Under the pieces are notes generated by a model that did not search any database, was not told where the DNA came from, and worked only from the letters and a program-made list of their open reading frames with translations. From assembly GCA_003564055.1 (NCBI GenBank), contig PWSG01000293.1:1-5702 (forward strand): a DNA stretch of 5,702 nucleotides. Direction: 5' to 3'. The translations under genes were made by a program, and so were the position numbers. This document shows, in pieces, positions 5,606 to 5,702 of this stretch (position 1 is its first letter; each line of letters starts with the position of its first letter). Origin of the DNA: Syntrophomonadaceae bacterium. GTDB taxonomy: Bacteria; Bacillota; Dethiobacteria; DTU022.

Positions 5606-5702
5606 TTACTGTTGTTTTTGATTTCTGAAAATATAAGTTATTAATGTGTCCCGAAATGCTTGATCTATTTTTAGGTAATAGGTTTCACCATCATCAAGGG
5701 CA
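5606..5702 (-). CDS. Possible C-terminal end of an upstream gene (partial)
   Basis: A minus-strand frame enters from the right edge and ends with TAA at 5608-5606, giving 31 codons that read ALDDGETYYLKIDQ, AFRDTLITYIFRNQ and KQQ. The composition is protein-like and the stop lies 63 bases before the epimerase start, a plausible operon spacing. It contains copy 4 of the dispersed motif, read as FRDTLI. A frame this short can be open by chance, and I recognise no family. Confidence 0.3.
   Translation of the reverse strand, partial: ALDDGETYYLKIDQAFRDTLITYIFRNQKQQ
5643..5657 (-). repeat. Dispersed motif, copy 4 (inverted)
   Basis: Read on the minus strand this is a perfect ATTTCGGGACACATT. It shares additional flanking bases with copy 1 (AT, then TTAT and TTTTC on the 3' side at matching offsets), more than the core alone would require. 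Confidence 0.6.

Noticed and set aside
5231..5644. Plus-strand frames opposite the epimerase (4672-4881, 5231-5644, 5433-5621)
   Set aside because: The epimerase frame on the other strand is complete with all SDR motifs; these translations look like antisense.

Overview
The window looks like a chromosomal segment of a low-to-mid GC Gram-positive bacterium, most likely an anaerobic clostridium-type Firmicute. The evidence is a CIRCE-controlled groES-groEL operon, strong AAGGAGG-type ribosome binding sites, sigma-A-like promoters, use of TTG and GTG starts, and a ykkC-family riboswitch with a transcription-terminating expression platform. No plasmid, phage, CRISPR or intact transposon genes are visible.

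Layout, left to right. Bases 1-245 hold a minus-strand regulatory leader: a weak promoter embedded in a perfect dyad, a ykkC-class aptamer (its 3' end looks like subtype 2, the ppGpp/PRPP group) and an overlapping intrinsic terminator. The regulated gene lies beyond base 1. Bases 246-540 have no intact gene. They hold a long hairpin (316-357), one copy of a dispersed motif (core ATTTCGGGACACATT) and a plus-strand ORF that looks like the orphan C-terminal end of a lost gene (to 522). A terminator (539-573) then closes the minus-strand groES-groEL operon (2589-614), whose promoter and slightly disrupted CIRCE operator lie at 2633-2705.

Upstream of the chaperonin operon, also on the minus strand, are a metallophosphodiesterase of the YfcE/MJ0936 type (3568-3035) and, 24 bases on, an unidentified five-cysteine protein of 60 residues (3010-2828). 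No terminator is visible between that small gene and groES, so read-through is possible. Divergent from the phosphodiesterase is a plus-strand DUF368/PopT-type membrane protein, a family linked to undecaprenyl-phosphate recycling; its best-supported start is a TTG at 3768. It converges on a minus-strand extended-SDR nucleotide-sugar epimerase (5542-4589, GTG start). The two genes meet in an inverted pair of the dispersed motif, which supplies or abuts both stop codons. The right edge may hold the last 31 codons of another minus-strand gene.

The intact genes cover protein folding (GroESL) and envelope precursor supply (PopT-like protein, epimerase). The most unusual material is in the non-coding parts: the riboswitch leader, the four-copy motif, the gene remnant and the altered CIRCE arm. 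No new multi-gene system is evident.
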